Shown: positions 35,837-45,890, counted from the first letter of the stretch. The stretch: DNA of 64,000 nucleotides from Methylocystis sp. IM3 (GCF_038070105.1 NZ_JBBPBZ010000004.1:280939-344938), one strand, 5' to 3'. Notes: generated from the sequence alone by a model not told the origin. Translations and numbers: made by a program.

Positions 35837-38800
35837 CGAAGGCTCTCAGACTTGCGAGGGTTTCGCTTATAGAGGATTGCGTAAACGCAGGGGACGAAGA
35901 ATAAGGTCGCAAAGGTCGCGACGATGAGCCCGCCAATAACAGCCCGCCCGAGTGGCGCGTTTTGCGAGTTGGCCATCGACATTGGCAGCATGCCGATGAC
36001 CATGGCTGAAGCGGTCATGATGACCGGACGGATACGAGCGTAGCCAGCTTCGAGCGCCGCCACCATCGCGTCGCCGTGTAATTCCAGCCGTTCGCGTGCG
36101 TAGGCCACGACAAGAATCGAATTTGCCGTGGCCGTTCCCATGCACATGATGGCTCCAGTTAGCGCCGGCACTGAGATATTCGTATGCGTCAGGAACAGCG
36201 ACCAGGCGATCCCCGCCAAAGCGCCTGGCAACGCCGTAATGATGATGAAGGGGTCGAGCCACGACTGGAAATTGACCACGATGAGTAGATAGATCAGCAA
36301 AATCGACGCGACGAGACCACCTATGAGTTCGATGTAGGCGCTGTGCATGGTCTCTGCCTGGCCGCGAACCTCGACCGCCGCGCCGCGAGGCGCCTCCTTC
36401 TCCGACTCCTCCACCACCTTTTTCACATCAGATAAGACGCCGCCAAGGTCGCGCGTTTCGGCTGACACGTAAACATTGAATAGCGGCATGATGTTTGCGT
36501 GCGAGACGACGCCAGGGGTCCCTTTGAGCGATAGAGTCGCGGCGCTACCGAGCAGCTGCATCTCATTGCCCGACGGATCGAGATCTCCCTTGTCGACCGG
36601 AATTGTCAAGAGATTCTGGACCTTGGTGAGCTGATATTGCGGCGTGTACACGTTGATTTGATAGGAATTGCCGCTCTTTTGGTCCAGCCAGAACACCTGG
36701 TCGACCTGCTGGCTGCCCGAAAGCGTCATCAACAGATTGTCGGCGATATCTTTCTCCGTAAGATGAACACCTAGACCGAGGCTTCTGTTTCCCTCGACCA
36801 GCAACGTCGGGGTGCGCATGGTTTGCTGAATCACTACGTCGACTGAACCGTTGATCTTCCTGATCTTGCTCGCCAGTTTACGGGCGAACTCGTAGCTTTC
36901 GTTTGGGTCGCCGCCGTTAATCTGAACGTCTATCGGCGACGGCGAGCCGAAATTCAGAATCTTCGCGGTTAGGTCCGCGGGTTGGAATGTGAATTCTGTC
37001 CCCGGGTAGCGATCTGTCAGCCCTTTCCTGAGAATGCGCCGAAAGTCCCAAACGGGCGAGACCTCGTCTTTAAGAGCTATCGTCATATCGCAGTCCTGAG
37101 GACCGATCGTCGGCGTTGGAATGAACGCCAAATTGTGGGGTCCGACCGGAAGACCACAATTACTCACGATGTCCTCTACTTGCCCCGGCAATAGTCGCTC
37201 AATGTCGTTTGATATTAAAGAGGCGATGCGCCCGGTCACTTCGATTCGAGTGCCAAGAGGAAGCCTCACATGCATCTGCAGAGTTCCGGATTTTATTTCC
37301 GGAAAGAATTCCTGACCATTTGTGAAGAACAAGCCAATGGATAAGACCGCAAAAACAAGAAATATAGCGACGAAGCGTCCGCGTCGCTGAAGCACGTTGG
37401 CGAGGAGTTCGTTATACCGATTACGCAGCGTTTGGAAACCCTGCTCGAATCCTCGTTGGATGCGAGCAAAGATCCCTTTTCGCCCATGTGAATGCCCATG
37501 AGTTTCGAGCACGGGAACCGCAAAATGAGAAATTCCTCCTTCTCCCGCCAAAGCATCGTGCTCGGCAGACTTATTCGCGAGCTCATAGATCTCTTCCGGC
37601 GTCGGGTATTTTCGGCCCCGAAGGCCTTTCTGCGCATCCTTTTTAGCTTCGCCATGGCCATCGCCGTGCAGTGGCGGAGCGTTATGATCGACCAGAAGAT
37701 ACTTCGCCATGGTCGGTACCAAAGTGCGCGACAAGATAAATGACGCAATCATTGCGAACATCACGGCTTCGGCCATCGGCGTAAATAGCCAACCAGAGAC
37801 GCCTGTTAATTCAAACAGCGGGAACCAGACAATGATGATGCAAACGGTCGAAACGAATGTTGGGATAACGATTTGGTTGGCGGCGTCGATGATCGCCGTT
37901 TCAAGCGGCTTCCCCATTTCCATATGAGTGTCGATGTTTTCGATCATCACGGTGGCGTCGTCCACCAGAATGCCGACAGCTAAGGCCAGACCGCCGAGTG
38001 TCATTACGTTGATCGTCTGGCCAACCCAATGCAGGCCGATGATCGCACTTAAAATCGAGAGTGGGATTGATGTGGCGATGATGACGGTTGCGCGCCAGGA
38101 GCCAAGAAATAGCAAAACCACCAGCCCGGTCAGGGCGGAAGCAAGAGCCATTTCTCGTAGAACATCCGTGATCGAGTCTTTGACGAAGACCGAAGCGTCA
38201 TTGAGAAGCTCGACTTTCACCCCTGGTGGAGCGATTTCTTCGATGCGCGGGATCGCCTTCCGGATCCCATCAACGACATCGAGGGTTGAGGCCTCGCCGC
38301 TCTTCATGACGACAATCAACACCGATTGTTTGCCATCGACAAGAACGGCGTTAATTTGCGGGGGCCCGCCTAAACGAACGTCAGCGACGTCACGCATGTA
38401 GACGGTGGCGTTCCCAACGCGCTTAATTGGAATGTTGTTGAAGTCTTCAACCTGCATGGGCGTGGCGTTGGTTTGCACAAAAAAATCCGTCGCGTGAAGC
38501 TTTACGTCGCCCGCAGGAAGGACGATGCTTTGACGTCCAAGCGCATTGTGCACATCCGTAGCCGTAAGATGACGCGCAAGTAGCTTTTGCTGATCAAGTG
38601 AAACCAGAAGTTGCTTGTCCTGACCGCCGTAAGGGTGCGGCAGGATCGCTCCAGGAATCATCACGAGAAACGGTCGGATTTTATTCTTGGCCAAATTGTA
38701 CAGATCCGCGGGGGTTAAGTTCTCCGCGGTAACCTTTAGCATCGCAACTGGGACCGACGAGGCTTCTAGCCTCATGACCATCGGCGGCGAGATATCAGGC

Positions 38801-39165
38801 GGGAGCGCCTTCGTAACTGTCTGGGAGATCGAGTCTATGTCCGCCTCAGCCGCCGCGAGATCGATCCCTGGCTGAAGGAATATTTTGGTGATGCTGCTGC
38901 CGTAATAGGATTGACTCTCAATATGCTCAATGCCCTCAACGTTCGTGGTCAGCGCGCGTTCGTAGTAATACGTAATACGACCCGATACTTCCTTTGGAAG
39001 CAGGCCGGCGTAAGACCACACGACAGCAACGACAGGGATCTTGATGTTTGGGAAGACGTCTGTAGGCGTTTTGAAAATCGCCATAACCCCAAAAATCAGG
39101 ATACATATTGAGAGGACCACGAAGGTGTAGGGGCGCTTCAGGGCGAGTACTACGACACTGTTCAC
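35833..39165 (-). CDS. RND-family efflux pump, inner-membrane subunit
   Basis: 1,110 residues from GTG 39165, with GGAGA upstream. Twelve membrane helices in the usual 1+5+1+5 layout; the TM4 proton-relay aspartates are D402 and D403 in GILVDDATVMIEN. Residues about 494-562, in the cytoplasmic loop between the two halves, form an insertion rich in His (DHN, LHGDGHGEA, ETHGHSHGRKG) that typical AcrB-like pumps lack. Together with the adaptor and channel genes it makes a tripartite exporter; the substrate class is unclear, and neither the heavy-metal (CusA) nor the classical AcrB signature is decisive. A palindromic operator-like site lies 53-70 bp upstream. Confidence 0.92.
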   Translation of the reverse strand: MNSVVVLALKRPYTFVVLSICILIFGVMAIFKTPTDVFPNIKIPVVAVVWSYAGLLPKEVSGRITYYYERALTTNVEGIEHIESQSYYGSSITKIFLQPGIDLAAAEADIDSISQTVTKALPPDISPPMVMRLEASSVPVAMLKVTAENLTPADLYNLAKNKIRPFLVMIPGAILPHPYGGQDKQLLVSLDQQKLLARHLTATDVHNALGRQSIVLPAGDVKLHATDFFVQTNATPMQVEDFNNIPIKRVGNATVYMRDVADVRLGGPPQINAVLVDGKQSVLIVVMKSGEASTLDVVDGIRKAIPRIEEIAPPGVKVELLNDASVFVKDSITDVLREMALASALTGLVVLLFLGSWRATVIIATSIPLSILSAIIGLHWVGQTINVMTLGGLALAVGILVDDATVMIENIDTHMEMGKPLETAIIDAANQIVIPTFVSTVCIIIVWFPLFELTGVSGWLFTPMAEAVMFAMIASFILSRTLVPTMAKYLLVDHNAPPLHGDGHGEAKKDAQKGLRGRKYPTPEEIYELANKSAEHDALAGEGGISHFAVPVLETHGHSHGRKGIFARIQRGFEQGFQTLRNRYNELLANVLQRRGRFVAIFLVFAVLSIGLFFTNGQEFFPEIKSGTLQMHVRLPLGTRIEVTGRIASLISNDIERLLPGQVEDIVSNCGLPVGPHNLAFIPTPTIGPQDCDMTIALKDEVSPVWDFRRILRKGLTDRYPGTEFTFQPADLTAKILNFGSPSPIDVQINGGDPNESYEFARKLASKIRKINGSVDVVIQQTMRTPTLLVEGNRSLGLGVHLTEKDIADNLLMTLSGSQQVDQVFWLDQKSGNSYQINVYTPQYQLTKVQNLLTIPVDKGDLDPSGNEMQLLGSAATLSLKGTPGVVSHANIMPLFNVYVSAETRDLGGVLSDVKKVVEESEKEAPRGAAVEVRGQAETMHSAYIELIGGLVASILLIYLLIVVNFQSWLDPFIIITALPGALAGIAWSLFLTHTNISVPALTGAIMCMGTATANSILVVAYARERLELHGDAMVAALEAGYARIRPVIMTASAMVIGMLPMSMANSQNAPLGRAVIGGLIVATFATLFFVPCVYAILYKRNPRKSESLR

Positions 39166-39217
39166 GTGGGATCTCCGTCGTGCGCTTCGACCGTGAGCGC
39201 TGCCAATGGTATGTTTG

Positions 39218-39235
39218 GATCGTGATACGACATAG
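39218..39235 (-). promoter_or_regulatory. Operator-like palindrome upstream of the RND operon (copy D)
   Basis: On the minus strand CTATGTCGTATCACGATC, matching TATGTCGTNNCACGA of the three modules at 11338, 46119 and 49436. Its position 53-70 bp before the pump start fits a repressor site over the promoter. Confidence 0.55.
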
Positions 39236-39865
39236 CAAGGGACCTAGTCAAGTTGAAGTGCGAGCAATTATTGCGCCGCTCAAGCGCCTGAAAGCTCAGC
39301 AATGGACACGAGCCTGTCCTTGACCTCGCAGTGTTGATAAATCGACGAATTACGGAGCCCAACGCACTGGAAAGCCAGTCTACCCTCCTCCAGCCCACGT
39401 GTCTCGTTTTGCGGCAAGCGCCCAGTTCCCGTTTCTTGCGATGTATATCGCTTGACGATATACTCTGCTTGTGGCAGGATCCGCGGGTCGTTCATGAAGC
39501 TAGGAATGACAATCGGTTATCGTTCCCTTCCTTCGAAAAGCCTGCGTCCTTCTCGGACAAAACTGTGTCGGCGATAACGGCTCTGCCTGGACCCCGACGC
39601 GCGGCAAAGGCGAAAAGATCGTCGAATTCCACTCTGCAAAAGGACCTCTTGAGTTCCAGGATGATGATTCAGATGCTTACCTCGGCGAAATACCTGCGTG
39701 GCTTCTCGGAATGGGAGGTCCGTTTTGCCATCCCTTGAGAGCGAATGGACGCATGTGCGTCATAGTCTAGACGACGGCAGTCCAGCCGGGAGAGGTGAAG
39801 ACGCGCAAGACGATTCCCAGATGCCTGTCAAGAAGGCTTGGGTGTGGTGTTGCTACTTCGGAGTA
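39236..39865. other. Divergent intergenic region between RND operon and OmpA-like gene
   Basis: Open frames here (39331-39738 and others) have no motif. The region must hold promoters for the two divergent units and contains a perfect palindrome at 39443-39463. Confidence 0.4.
39443..39463. promoter_or_regulatory. Perfect palindrome in the intergenic region
   Basis: 8-bp arms GTATATCG and CGATATAC around CTTGA. It is a strong candidate for a dimeric regulator site. Confidence 0.4.
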
Positions 39866-40675
39866 ATGCCGCTAGAGGGGAAGGGTTCACCGACAGTCGA
39901 CATTAGTCGCGCCTCTCTTGACGTTACGTGGCGTCCCATTTTTTCGGTAATGGGTGTCGTTGTCATGCTACTTTCTGTAGTGGGCTTGACCTGGCTTTTC
40001 ACGGGGACCCGTTTAGCAGGTACGTCAACCACCCTTATTTCACACGACCCAACATTGCGCTCAACTCGAAACAGAGGGGACGGCCCAACCGTAGAGCTCC
40101 CAGAGGGCTCAGTCGGCAACGACCGTCACGTCAGCGCCGCAGCAGACGTTTTTAAGCTCGCTCCTCCTTCAAGCCTGCCCGCACTCTCTTCGCAGAGACC
40201 CGCGATTTTGATGGAGGCAAATCGCCCTAAAATGGGCGAGACAATTCACGTATCACACGTTGGAAAGCAGTTGAGATCCTTCTTAGAGCAAGATCATGCC
40301 AAGGAGGCCGTTTTCAATCTGACTAGGATTTCGTTCATTCCGACCAAAGCAACGCTCACGACACAGGCGCACGAAGAGTTGAAACAGATCGCACAAATCC
40401 TACGCACGTTTCCTAACGCGTACGTCGTCGTGGGCGTTTCCAGCGAGGAGGGAAGGACCAAGGCATTAAAAACGAGGATTTCTGCGCAGCGGGAACGGAC
40501 CATTCGGACAGAGTTAGTACGGCTGGGTGTTGCGAGATCAGCAGTGATATTGCCCACGCGTTCTGTGTCTTCACGCTTTCAAGATAAATCCCGGCAGGTT
40601 AGTGGATACGGAAGTCATGTTTGGCTGATCGTTAAAAAGACGAGGCTGTCAACGCGGGACTTGAGCACAAGATAG
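39866..40675 (+). CDS. Membrane-anchored protein with OmpA-like domain
   Basis: 269 residues from ATG 39866 (CGGAG 5 bases upstream); the frame is open from 39698. One membrane segment (VMGVVVMLLSVVGLTWLF) near the N-terminus is followed by a variable, Ser/Pro-rich linker and a C-terminal OmpA-like peptidoglycan-binding domain: FIPTKATLTTQAHEELKQIAQIL, VVVGVSSEEG and RISAQRERTIRTELVRLGV. The usual NxxLSxxRA is changed to RISAQRER. It is probably an inner-membrane protein reaching the cell wall. Its partner is unknown. Confidence 0.65.
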   Translation: MPLEGKGSPTVDISRASLDVTWRPIFSVMGVVVMLLSVVGLTWLFTGTRLAGTSTTLISHDPTLRSTRNRGDGPTVELPEGSVGNDRHVSAAADVFKLAPPSSLPALSSQRPAILMEANRPKMGETIHVSHVGKQLRSFLEQDHAKEAVFNLTRISFIPTKATLTTQAHEELKQIAQILRTFPNAYVVVGVSSEEGRTKALKTRISAQRERTIRTELVRLGVARSAVILPTRSVSSRFQDKSRQVSGYGSHVWLIVKKTRLSTRDLSTR

Positions 40676-40944
40676 ATGTTCTCGTCTCCCTTCAGGAATA
40701 CAATCGCTATATGGCTGAAGGTGTGTCGTATTATTGCAAGGGTTCGCCAGGAGATGAGTAACTGTTGTCTAAATAGCCCCTTGCATTGTCGATCTCTGAG
40801 CGTCCTTCCTAAAGTATTCGAACCGAGATGCGCCAAACCGGTAACGAATGTATGTTGAAACCGAGTCTCTTGCGCGGGGCCATTGTAATCAAGGACAAGT
40901 TTCCCATGAAGCTAATGGTCAAGTGAAAAATCGAAGTCGATTGA

Positions 40945-41313
40945 ATGATTAAAGCGATACAAAAAGGCGCTCACGTTCCTCGGCTGGAAGCAACGGTTAA
41001 CGTCACAGGCGTGCTTTTTAGTGCGCCTTTGATGTGCGCGAATAGAAAAGGCGAACGCTTCGTAACAGCTACTCTACGCCTGAAGGAAGGCGCTTCAATA
41101 ACTTGGTGGAGAGTAGTCGTCTTTACTGAGTCGGTTCAAAACGATTTCGTAAGCATGAATATTGGCAACATCGTATCTGTTCGTGGTCGGCTGAGAGCAG
41201 AAGTTTACAAGATTAATACTCTCACGCCAAACATCGCTCTCTCGGTTGTTGCGGACTCTGTGGCATTGATAAGCGCCTCGGTCAACGACGGTGGTAAAAG
41301 AAACAATCTATGA
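40945..41313 (+). CDS. OB-fold protein resembling single-stranded DNA-binding protein
   Basis: 122 residues: TVNVTGVLFSAPLMCANRKGERFVTATLRL, then WWRVVVFTES and IGNIVSVRGRLRAEVY. This strand pattern resembles an SSB OB-fold (V-G.L...P....... G...A...VA, W..VV.F, L..G..V.V.G.L). It lacks the acidic C-terminal tip of bacterial SSB. Such short SSB-like proteins are often plasmid- or transposon-borne. The start ATG has a weak ribosome binding site. Confidence 0.55.
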   Translation: MIKAIQKGAHVPRLEATVNVTGVLFSAPLMCANRKGERFVTATLRLKEGASITWWRVVVFTESVQNDFVSMNIGNIVSVRGRLRAEVYKINTLTPNIALSVVADSVALISASVNDGGKRNNL

Positions 41314-41349
41314 TAAATGACGTTGTTGCGAAATCGCAACAGCTTTTGG

Positions 41350-41648
41350 CGCATCGTTCCCTTCTCCGCCGTGCGGCGCGGCTCCAGGAAGGATGGGAAA
41401 TAGCTGCCCTTACGCAGCTTGGGGATTGAAAGATCGATCCGGCCGGCGCGCGTCTCCCAGGGGCGCTCGCGATAGCCATTGCGCTTGTTCTGCCGATCGG
41501 GCGAGCGCACGCCGCAAGGGGCGCCGGTCCTCTCTTCGACCTCCAGCTCCATCAGCCGCTCGGCGGCGAAAGCCAGCATCTCTCGGATCAAATCCGCCCC
41601 GGCCCCCTTTTCGATGAGTTCGATGAGGGCCATTCTCTCGTCGGTCAT
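41350..41648 (-). pseudogene. IS256-family transposase, N-terminal fragment
   Basis: Starts MTDERMALIELIEKGAGADLIREMLAFAAERLM and continues RTGAPCGVRSPDRQNKRNGYRERPWETRAGRI and LRKGSYFPSFLEPRRTAEK, all typical of the first 100 residues of IS256 Mutator-type transposases. It stops being related near 41358; the open frame runs on antisense into the OB-fold gene. Confidence 0.85.
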
Positions 41649-41799
41649 TGTCGTCTCCTGCTAAGGATTTTCGATTCGCAAACCGAACCTTAGCTGAAGA
41701 CCGGCAATGGCCGCCGCTGCGCCACCCGCTTCGCTACCGCGCTATGGAGAGCGCACTTGCGGGCGGCGGCGGCGACCTCACCTCAGACAGCACCTGCGG

Positions 41800-42398
41800 G
41801 GACATGTTCAAGCTGCGGCGATCCATGGTCGATCCAAACCGCGAACCTCTCGAAGGGGTTGTCGAAGTCGATCAGACACAAATCCCCTTTCGTGCGGACG
41901 ATGCATTCTTCGACCCTGGCGCGTCCGGCAAAATTCTCATCGCAGGCGCGGTCGAAGTGATTGATCGCGACACGAACCAGGCCAACCCGCGACGCAAACA
42001 CGCAAAAAGCGGGCCATGTCGTGTTGCCGTGGATTCATAGAGTCTTCGCGCTGTTGAAGCGCTGGAGCCTGGGGACGTATCACGGCCTGCGCCGAAAGCA
42101 CGTCGACACTTATCTCGAAGAATTCGTCTTTCGCTATAATCGGCGCTTCTATCGACACGTATCGTTCGAAACCATTCTCGGCATCGCCTCGCATCATGAA
42201 CCCGTGAGCTATTGGGACATCGCGGGACACGCCAATCCTCGAAAAGGCGAAAAGACCGTTAGGCGAGCGCCGCGCCACAGAAAGACGGCGACGGGAATGC
42301 GACGCGACGGCTCAGGCCGCGCGCAAACTGAGGACCAAAAGCATGCCACCGAGATCGGGAAGCCACTAAATATGGACGGACTTGGGACAACGGGATAA
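41800..42398 (+). pseudogene. IS1595-family transposase, deleted
   Basis: The first frame gives EPLEGVVEVDQTQIPFRADDAF and GKILIAGAVEVIDRD, the start of the IS1595 core; the second gives AGHVVLPWIHRVFALLKRWSLGTYHGLRRKH and YLEEFVFRYNRR, its end. The middle of the catalytic domain is deleted at about 41980 and the zinc-finger N-terminus is absent. Confidence 0.8.
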
Positions 42399-42467
42399 GC
42401 CACTTCCGGCCTCCTTCGCCAGGAGGCCGTTTGAATCAGACTGCCGCCGATCCGGGAATCTGGAGGG

Positions 42468-42522
42468 TTATGTGAGGTCCGCGGCACGATGTTTGGCTTG
42501 TCCCGGAGCGGACCTCACATAA
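42468..42522. repeat. 55-bp palindrome at the end of the IS91 unit (copy B)
   Basis: Same 15-bp arms and 25-base spacer as 27572-27626. Confidence 0.7.
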
Positions 42523-42812
42523 GCCGGATTGAACGAAGGCGCGGGTCGTTAGTCACTATGGGGAAAGCGCGTCTCGTCGTCGTTTGGCACAGGGCCGCGG
42601 CGGGCGCCGGCGCTTGTGGCGGGGGACGAGAACTCGGCGAGTGGGCGGGAAGCGATCGAGCAGGCCGGAGTTCGTGGCCGTCTGTCGCGGTATTGGCGTC
42701 ATGTGGATGAAGATTTTCGCGCTCGCGGCGCGAGGCGGCGTCCCGTCGGCGTGTCGTACGACGAGCGAAACTGGGAGTTGCGCAGGGTTCCAAGCGGAGA
42801 TGATGGCCGGGC

Positions 42813-43998
42813 TCATGACGTGTCGCATCGGAACGGGCGAGGCCTCGCGGGTGGAACGATGCCGATGCGGCGCATGCGTCCGCCGCAGTCAGGACATGGG
42901 AAGGCGGCGCCAATTGCGGCGGTCGATGAATGCTCGCAGGCGCGGACCTTCGGCTCGGCCGGATCCTCGGCGGCGGCGGCGAGCCGACGACAGAGCGCGA
43001 GCCGTTCCTCGCGGTCGCCCCTGGCCAGAAGGCCATAATGGCGGATGCGGTGAAAGCCGTCGGGGAGCACATGCAGCAGAAAGCGGCGAATGAACTCGTC
43101 GGGCGAGAGGCGCATGATCCGACGGCGCCCCTGGCGGCGGTAGTCCTTGTAAGAGAAAGCGACGCCATCGTCGCCGACTGCGACCAGCCTCGAATTGGCG
43201 ATCGCTGCGCGGTGGGTATAGCGCGCGAGATAGGCGAGCACCTGCTCGGGACCGCCGAAAGGCGGCTTGGCGTAGACGATCCAATCTGTCTTGCGCAGCG
43301 CGACGATGCGCTCGGCGAAAGCGTGTGGTTCGCAGAGCGGCGCCAGCTCGCCGAAAAAGCACAGCTCGCCTTTGTCGAACGCCGCCTCCAAGGCGGCGAG
43401 GAACAATCGGCGGAACAAGCGCGCCAGCGCCTTCACCGGCAGAAAGAAGCCCGGCTTGCAAACGATCCAGCGCTCGCCGTCGAGCGAGACGCCGCCGCCG
43501 GGACGACGCAATGGACATGGGATGATGGGTGAGCGTCTGGCCCCAGGTGTGGAGAACCGCGAGCAGCCCAATCCTGGCGCCGAGGCGCTTCGGATTTGCG
43601 GCGAGCGTCATGGTCGCCTCGGCCGCGGCGCGCATCAGCGTGGCGTAGAGAAGCCTCTTGTTCTGGAAGGCGACCTCAGCCGCCGCCGGCGGCAGGGTGA
43701 AGACGAGGTGGAAATAAGGCGCCGGCAGCAACTCGGCCTTGCGCGCGTCGAGCCAGGCGGCCCGCGCCGCGCCTTGGCATTTTGGGCAATGCCGGTTGCG
43801 GCAGGAGTTGTAGGCGATGCGTCTCGCGCCGCAATCATCGCATTGCTCCATATGGCCGCCGAGCGCCGCCGTCCGGCACGTCGCGATCGCGCTCATGACG
43901 CGGCGCTCGCAGCGGCCGAGATGGCCGGCGTGATCGTGAAGATAGGCGCCGCCATGGCGCCGGAGGATGTCGGCGAGCTCGATCGCCGGCCTCTCCAC
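42813..43998 (-). pseudogene. IS91-family transposase, copy B, frameshifted at the HUH motif
   Basis: Identical to the copy A protein to LTHHP, where two C4 runs are C3 (near 43500 and 43520). The first loss shifts the frame before HVH and the second shifts it again just after, so the remaining sequence from GGGVSLDGERW onward is in a third frame. The HUH motif and everything beyond are lost from the protein. Confidence 0.9.
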
Positions 43999-44004
43999 GC
44001 CCGG

Positions 44005-44865
44005 TTACTCGGGCGGCGTCACCTCCAAGGAAAGGCAGTCCAAGGGGCTCTTCGTCCCGCTGATCAGATGCGTCGAGACCTGCGTGTAGCGCGCCGTCGT
44101 CGACAGATGCTCGTGGCCGAGCAGCACCTGGATGATGCGAATGTCGACGCCGCTCTCCAGGAGATGCGTCGCGAAGCTGTGCCGCAGGACGTGGACGCTC
44201 ACCCTCTTGTCGATACCAGCCGCCGCACGCGCCGAACGGCAGGCGGCGTGCAGGACGGTCTGATCGATCGGCTTATCCTTGTCGCGACCGGGAAACAAAA
44301 AGCTCTCCGGCCGAGCCAGACGCCAATAGCTGCGCAGGATGCCGAGCAATTGCTCGGACAACATGACGTAGCGCTCCTTGCCGCCCTTGCCGCGCTCGAT
44401 CCGAATGACCATGCGGTCGCTGTCGATGTCGGCCGCCTTCAGGCCGATCACCTCCGACACGCGCAGTCCCGCGGCATAGGCCGTGGTGAGCGCGACGCGG
44501 GCTTTGAGGCTCGAGACGGCTTCGAGAAAGCGGACCACTTCGTCCGCGCTCAGCACGGACGGGAGCTTGCGCGGCTCGCGGGCGTAGGCGATCCGCTCCG
44601 GGATCGTCTCGCAACCAAGCGTCACTCCGTAGAAAAAACGCAGCGCACAGACGATCTGATTGAGCGACGCCCAGGATATGCCCTTCGAGATCAAATGCAC
44701 TTGGTAGGCGCGGACGTCCTCCAGGCCCAGGCGGTCAGGCGAACGCCCGAAATACCGGCTGAACTTCGCGACGGCGTGAATGTAGGATTGCTGGGTCGCC
44801 GGAGAAAGATTGCGGACCGTCATGTCCTCGATCATGCGACGACGCAGAGGGCTGATCTCGGCCAT
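44005..44865 (-). CDS. XerC/D-like tyrosine recombinase of IS91 unit (copy B)
   Basis: Identical to the 286-residue recombinase at 25227-26087, including all catalytic residues and AGGAGG before ATG 44865. It remains intact although the neighbouring transposase is broken. Confidence 0.92.
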   Translation of the reverse strand: MAEISPLRRRMIEDMTVRNLSPATQQSYIHAVAKFSRYFGRSPDRLGLEDVRAYQVHLISKGISWASLNQIVCALRFFYGVTLGCETIPERIAYAREPRKLPSVLSADEVVRFLEAVSSLKARVALTTAYAAGLRVSEVIGLKAADIDSDRMVIRIERGKGGKERYVMLSEQLLGILRSYWRLARPESFLFPGRDKDKPIDQTVLHAACRSARAAAGIDKRVSVHVLRHSFATHLLESGVDIRIIQVLLGHEHLSTTARYTQVSTHLISGTKSPLDCLSLEVTPPE

Positions 44866-44872
44866 CTGGAAA

Positions 44873-44922
44873 CCTCCTGTCTGAGGGTGGGTTGCAACGC
44901 CCAAATCCTCTCAGACAGGAGG
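44873..44922 (-). promoter_or_regulatory. Hairpin holding the recombinase ribosome binding site (copy B)
   Basis: Same 13-bp arms as at 25170-25219. Confidence 0.6.
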
Positions 44923-45031
44923 CCAATCACGCGACCTCGCCCCTCCCGCCGCGATCAGCGGCTTCGTTCAATCCTCCACGAGTCCGCCGGCAAAACCGTT
45001 GGTATTACTATTTGTGCAAATTGCACGAGAA

Positions 45032-45313
45032 TCATTTGTCATTTCGGGCGCATGAATTAGGGGAGGATTTAGGACATAGGTCGATGCCATTCGAAATAGC
45101 GAACGACTCCACCAAAGCTACTTCTCCCAGTTGTTTTCGAAGCCAGTCGCGGTGAGCGATATGCCATCTCCTCATCTCTTTGAATAGAGCAAGATGCTGA
45201 CGTGTTTGTGGAGTCTTGCATCTCTCGCGGCGACTCCGGTCAATGACCCGCTCGGATACCTCCACATACCATTCCACCTCTGCTAATTGAGTAGCTTGAA
45301 TTTGGCGTCGGTT
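45032..45313 (-). CDS. Small helical hypothetical protein
   Basis: From ATG 45313 about 93 residues: MNRRQIQATQLAEVEWYVEVSERVI, TPQTRQHLALFKEMRRWHIAHRDWLRKQLG. The pattern (a helix with AE..V..GER.I, then LL..FE....H..HRD.L...L) resembles a family of short proteins frequent in Methylobacterium and relatives, whose function is unknown. A decayed relative lies at 10838-11018, which shows that the start and frame were under selection once. The last 20 codons may be replaced by IS91 flank sequence. Confidence 0.55.
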   Translation of the reverse strand, partial: NRRQIQATQLAEVEWYVEVSERVIDRSRRERCKTPQTRQHLALFKEMRRWHIAHRDWLRKQLGEVALVESFAISNGIDLCPKSSPNSCARNDK

Positions 45314-45632
45314 CATTGATGCCGTCCAATGGTCAGAAGGCTGGCTTCGAAAAGGCAATTCGGGCGCGCCGTGGCTATCGAGAGACAGCTAAACGCAGAT
45401 ACACCTTTTCTTTCCCTAATATTGAATCTCCAGGACGATCAACCACCAGGGACATGTCGCCGATTTGACAAGAAAGGTCAAAAACTCCTGATAGCACAGA
45501 TGCGTCGTATGTTGCTGCAAACGCGCAGTATAAAGGTTCGACTTTCGATAACCTGTCCATTTGACGCCTCCGGCTCCTTCTTGACCCAGACCCTTAGCCG
45601 TTCTTATAGATTCGCTAGAGCTTTCGTGCTCA
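45314..45632. other. Region without a supportable gene
   Basis: Only overlapping weak frames; likely upstream region of the small gene above. Confidence 0.3.
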
Positions 45633-45863
45633 TTACACGTGTCGAATAGCCTCTCCTTTTTTAAACTCAATACTCGTTCTATAAATATAAAATCCGTTGT
45701 CGGAAACATAGCTGCCTATATTTGCACTGACAGAACTCACACTTCCTAAAAAGGCCCATTTTTCCATCGGGAAAATAGCAGGCAGCGGAGAGCTATGAAT
45801 GACTACAACTCGTTCCGTCGGATTTGCTTTATTCTGGTAGACATCGAACATTTTCCACTCCAT
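45633..45863 (-). CDS. Hypothetical protein, about 76 residues
   Basis: From ATG 45863 (or 45851, which has a better-spaced GGGAG): MEWKMFDVYQNKANPTERVVVIHS, then MEKWAFLGSVSSVSANIGSYVSDNGFYIYRT. Residue use is protein-like and balanced, but I do not recognise a family and no partner gene is adjacent. Confidence 0.4.
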   Translation of the reverse strand: MEWKMFDVYQNKANPTERVVVIHSSPLPAIFPMEKWAFLGSVSSVSANIGSYVSDNGFYIYRTSIEFKKGEAIRHV

Positions 45864-45890
45864 CTCCCGTCGGAGCTTTCTTTCCACCAC

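Larger units (their letters stand above)
42453..44974 (-). mobile_element. Recombinase plus IS91 unit, copy B (inverted)
   Basis: Reverse complement of 25118-27641 with two missing C bases. 13-bp terminal repeats are at 42526-42538 and 44962-44974. Its transposase gene is frameshifted, so movement of this copy would need the protein from copy A. Confidence 0.85.
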
